A program made the translations under genes and the position numbers. Below the pieces are notes generated by a model. The model saw only the letters and a program-made list of their open reading frames with translations, made no database searches and was not told the DNA's origin. Below, piece by piece: positions 6,098-7,531 of a stretch of 7,531 bases of DNA (position 1 is its first letter; each line of letters starts with the position of its first letter). Source of the stretch: Acinetobacter sp. (GTDB lineage: Bacteria; Pseudomonadota; Gammaproteobacteria; Pseudomonadales; Moraxellaceae). Where the stretch lies: positions 1-7,531 of the forward strand of contig JASLIY010000122.1 in NCBI GenBank assembly GCA_030152675.1, given 5' to 3'.

Positions 6098-7003
6098 CTA
6101 TAGATTTAACACGCGTTTTGGAATCAGTCGTTTTTGATCACTGATCTCGGCCAAACCGAGACAGCGCTCGCCATCAAAGACCAAGACCTGTGCTTCAGCA
6201 GCATGATCGATATTACTTTCCATGCCGGTACTGAAATAGCTTGCACGTCCTTCAGGCACTTGAATCTGCGTGAAATGCTGCACTGGTGCATAGGCTGGCA
6301 GTAGCAATTGCATTCTGGCATCTTCGGTTAAACTTTCTAGATATTCAATGGTATATGCAGGATTCAATGCAAAATGCCCAGTCTGGGTACGGTGCAAATA
6401 AGTCAAATGCCCCACAGTGCCCAAAGCCTTGGCGATATCCTCACCCAAGACACGAATATAAGTGCCTTTAGAACAGGTCACATCCAGCGTCAGATGATCT
6501 TCACCGATGGCCAAGACCTGTAACTGCGGAATATGCACAGGGCGTGCAGCACGTTCGACTTCGATACCTTGGCGCGCCAATTCATACAAGGGACGGCCTT
6601 GTTTTTTCAATGCCGAATACATCGGTGGAATCTGAGTGGTCTCACCACGAAAACTTTCGAGTACGGCCTCAACCAAGGCTGGGGTCAACACCGGTACTGC
6701 GGCAGTTTCCACCACCTCACCCTCGGTATCACCGGTGCTGGTACGCGCACCAAATCGAATGGTGGTGCTGTAGCGTTTATTGGAATCCAATAAATAATGC
6801 GAAAACTTGGTCGCCTCACCCAAACAAATCGGCAATAAGCCACTTGCCAATGGATCTAAAGCCCCAGTATGCCCAGCTTTTTGGGCACGATAGAGATAGC
6901 GTACTTTTTGGAGCGCCGCATTTGAGCTGATGCCCAACGGTTTGTTAAGTAAAAATACACCACTGAGATGGCGACGCTGAATTTTAGTAGACGCTGCTTT
7001 CAT
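6098..7003 (-). CDS. truB: tRNA pseudouridine(55) synthase
   Basis: TruB converts U55 to pseudouridine in the T-arm of tRNAs and also assists tRNA folding, in the cytoplasm. From ATG 7003 the product is 301 residues, against 314 in E. coli. The catalytic motif [15 protein letters not shown] spans 44-58 with the nucleophile Asp50. Tyr78 (KRY) and CSKGTYIR (177-184), with Tyr182 and Arg184, complete the active site. A C-terminal TruB/PUA-like domain occupies about 245-301. An in-frame ATG at 7034-7036 would add 11 residues. Neither start has a clear Shine-Dalgarno site. I prefer 7003 because 14 residues then precede GVFLLNKP, close to the E. coli N-terminus. In many gammaproteobacteria truB lies between rbfA and rpsO; here it is next to rplS and the TSUP gene instead. 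Confidence 0.95.
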   Translation of the reverse strand: MKAASTKIQRRHLSGVFLLNKPLGISSNAALQKVRYLYRAQKAGHTGALDPLASGLLPICLGEATKFSHYLLDSNKRYSTTIRFGARTSTGDTEGEVVETAAVPVLTPALVEAVLESFRGETTQIPPMYSALKKQGRPLYELARQGIEVERAARPVHIPQLQVLAIGEDHLTLDVTCSKGTYIRVLGEDIAKALGTVGHLTYLHRTQTGHFALNPAYTIEYLESLTEDARMQLLLPAYAPVQHFTQIQVPEGRASYFSTGMESNIDHAAEAQVLVFDGERCLGLAEISDQKRLIPKRVLNL

Positions 7004-7066
7004 AATTTTAAATTGGACCGATTTCAACGCGCCCATGTTAGCAATCGGCGCAGTTTTTTTACAGCT

Positions 7067-7095
7067 TTTCTATGCGAAAGTAATTTTTTATGCAA
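7067..7095 (-). promoter_or_regulatory. candidate truB promoter
   Basis: On the minus strand TTGCAT (7090-7095) and TAGAAA (7067-7072) are separated by exactly 17 bases, each a four-of-six consensus match. Transcription would begin near 7060, leaving 24 or 57 bases of leader depending on which truB start is used. It sits downstream of the rplS terminator, as expected if truB is expressed separately. Confidence 0.4.
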
Positions 7096-7145
7096 AATCA
7101 GGAAAAAGACTCACAGCCCCATTCCCAGAATAGACAAACTCCCAT

Positions 7146-7175
7146 AAAAAAATGCGCCAAAAGGCGCATTTTTTT
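7146..7175 (-). terminator. intrinsic terminator of rplS, symmetric
   Basis: A perfect stem has the core TGCGCC/GGCGCA (7153-7158, 7163-7168) around an AAAA loop. It is flanked by seven A on the left and seven T on the right, so it gives a U-tract in either direction. It lies about 30 bases past the rplS stop on the minus strand and should end the ribosomal-protein transcript before truB. Confidence 0.93.
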
Positions 7176-7200
7176 ACACAAGTAAAGTGTCAGCTTAGAC

Positions 7201-7531
7201 TTAAGCTTTAACTTTACGTGCAGGTAATTTTTCACGGATACGTGCAGCTTTACCAGACAACTCGCGTAGGTAGTAAAGTTTAGCGCGACGAACGTCACCA
7301 CGACGTTTCACTTCAACGCGTGCAACGATTGGTGAATGTGTTTGGAAAACACGTTCAACACCAACACCACTCGAAATTTTACGAACAGTGAACGCAGAGT
7401 TCAAGCCACGGTTTTTCTTCGCAATAACAACACCTTCAAATGCTTGAAGACGTTCGCGATCACCCTCTTTTACTATTACTTGAACGATGACGGTGTCACC
7501 TGGAGCAAATTCTGGAAGATCAGATCTTAAC
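7201..7531 (-). CDS. rplS: 50S ribosomal protein L19, 5' end outside the window
   Basis: L19 sits at the interface between the 30S and 50S subunits. The 109 visible codons match E. coli L19 collinearly: [59 protein letters not shown] and GKAARI. The frame stays open to the edge. Judging by the E. coli alignment, only about the first dozen residues and the start codon are missing. The C-terminus extends beyond E. coli L19 with a basic KLPARKVKA tail. L19 is usually the last gene of the rpsP-rimM-trmD-rplS operon, which agrees with the terminator just downstream; the other operon genes would lie beyond the window. Confidence 0.96.
   Translation of the reverse strand, partial: LRSDLPEFAPGDTVIVQVIVKEGDRERLQAFEGVVIAKKNRGLNSAFTVRKISSGVGVERVFQTHSPIVARVEVKRRGDVRRAKLYYLRELSGKAARIREKLPARKVKA

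Noticed and set aside
6544..6930. 128-codon plus-strand frame opposite truB
   Set aside because: It is antisense to the catalytic part of truB, with no ribosome site or family resemblance.
7098..7301. 67-codon minus-strand frame overlapping the rplS end
   Set aside because: It reads through the rplS terminator hairpin in another frame.
1..7531. Defence island, toxin-antitoxin pair, CRISPR or phage system
   Set aside because: All sizeable genes are recognisable housekeeping, transport or stress families, and no repeats-with-spacers or paired small genes were seen.

Overview
The window looks like an ordinary chromosomal stretch from a gammaproteobacterium, most likely Acinetobacter or a close Moraxellaceae relative. 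The evidence is the L19 tail (ends KLPARKVKA after a conserved [13 protein letters not shown] core), a 410-residue SerA, short compact genes, and intrinsic terminators of the C(UUCG)G kind. Base composition looks moderate, with AT-rich gaps. The species cannot be fixed from the sequence alone. I see no transposase, phage gene, CRISPR array, tRNA or rRNA.

Left part, plus strand: serA (D-3-phosphoglycerate dehydrogenase, 59-1291) has a candidate promoter and a palindrome at its predicted start site, and ends in a strong UUCG-loop terminator. Next is an RhtA-type amino-acid exporter of the EamA/DMT family (1611-2519). It converges on a minus-strand PPP-type metallophosphoesterase resembling PrpA/PphA (2584-3291). 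Divergent from the phosphatase is a second, diverged RhtA-type exporter (3500-4375). The two exporters are clearly paralogues and flank the phosphatase.

Right part, all minus strand: a hemerythrin-like diiron protein (4509-4970), a TSUP (TauE/SafE, YfcA-like) membrane transporter (5272-6039), truB (tRNA U55 pseudouridine synthase, 6098-7003) and the 5'-truncated rplS (ribosomal protein L19, 7201 to the window edge). A 58-base gap without a visible terminator suggests truB and the TSUP gene are co-transcribed. rplS is separated from truB by a perfect terminator hairpin, and truB has its own candidate promoter.

Functionally this is a mix of serine biosynthesis, amino-acid or anion transport, signalling phosphatase, possible oxygen/NO handling and translation genes. 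The only plausible functional grouping is serine biosynthesis beside amino-acid exporters, which is inference. I found no convincing undescribed system. The best leads are small: a long 17-bp inverted repeat between the second exporter and the hemerythrin gene, the diverged exporter pair with a substituted conserved Glu, and the palindrome at the serA start site.
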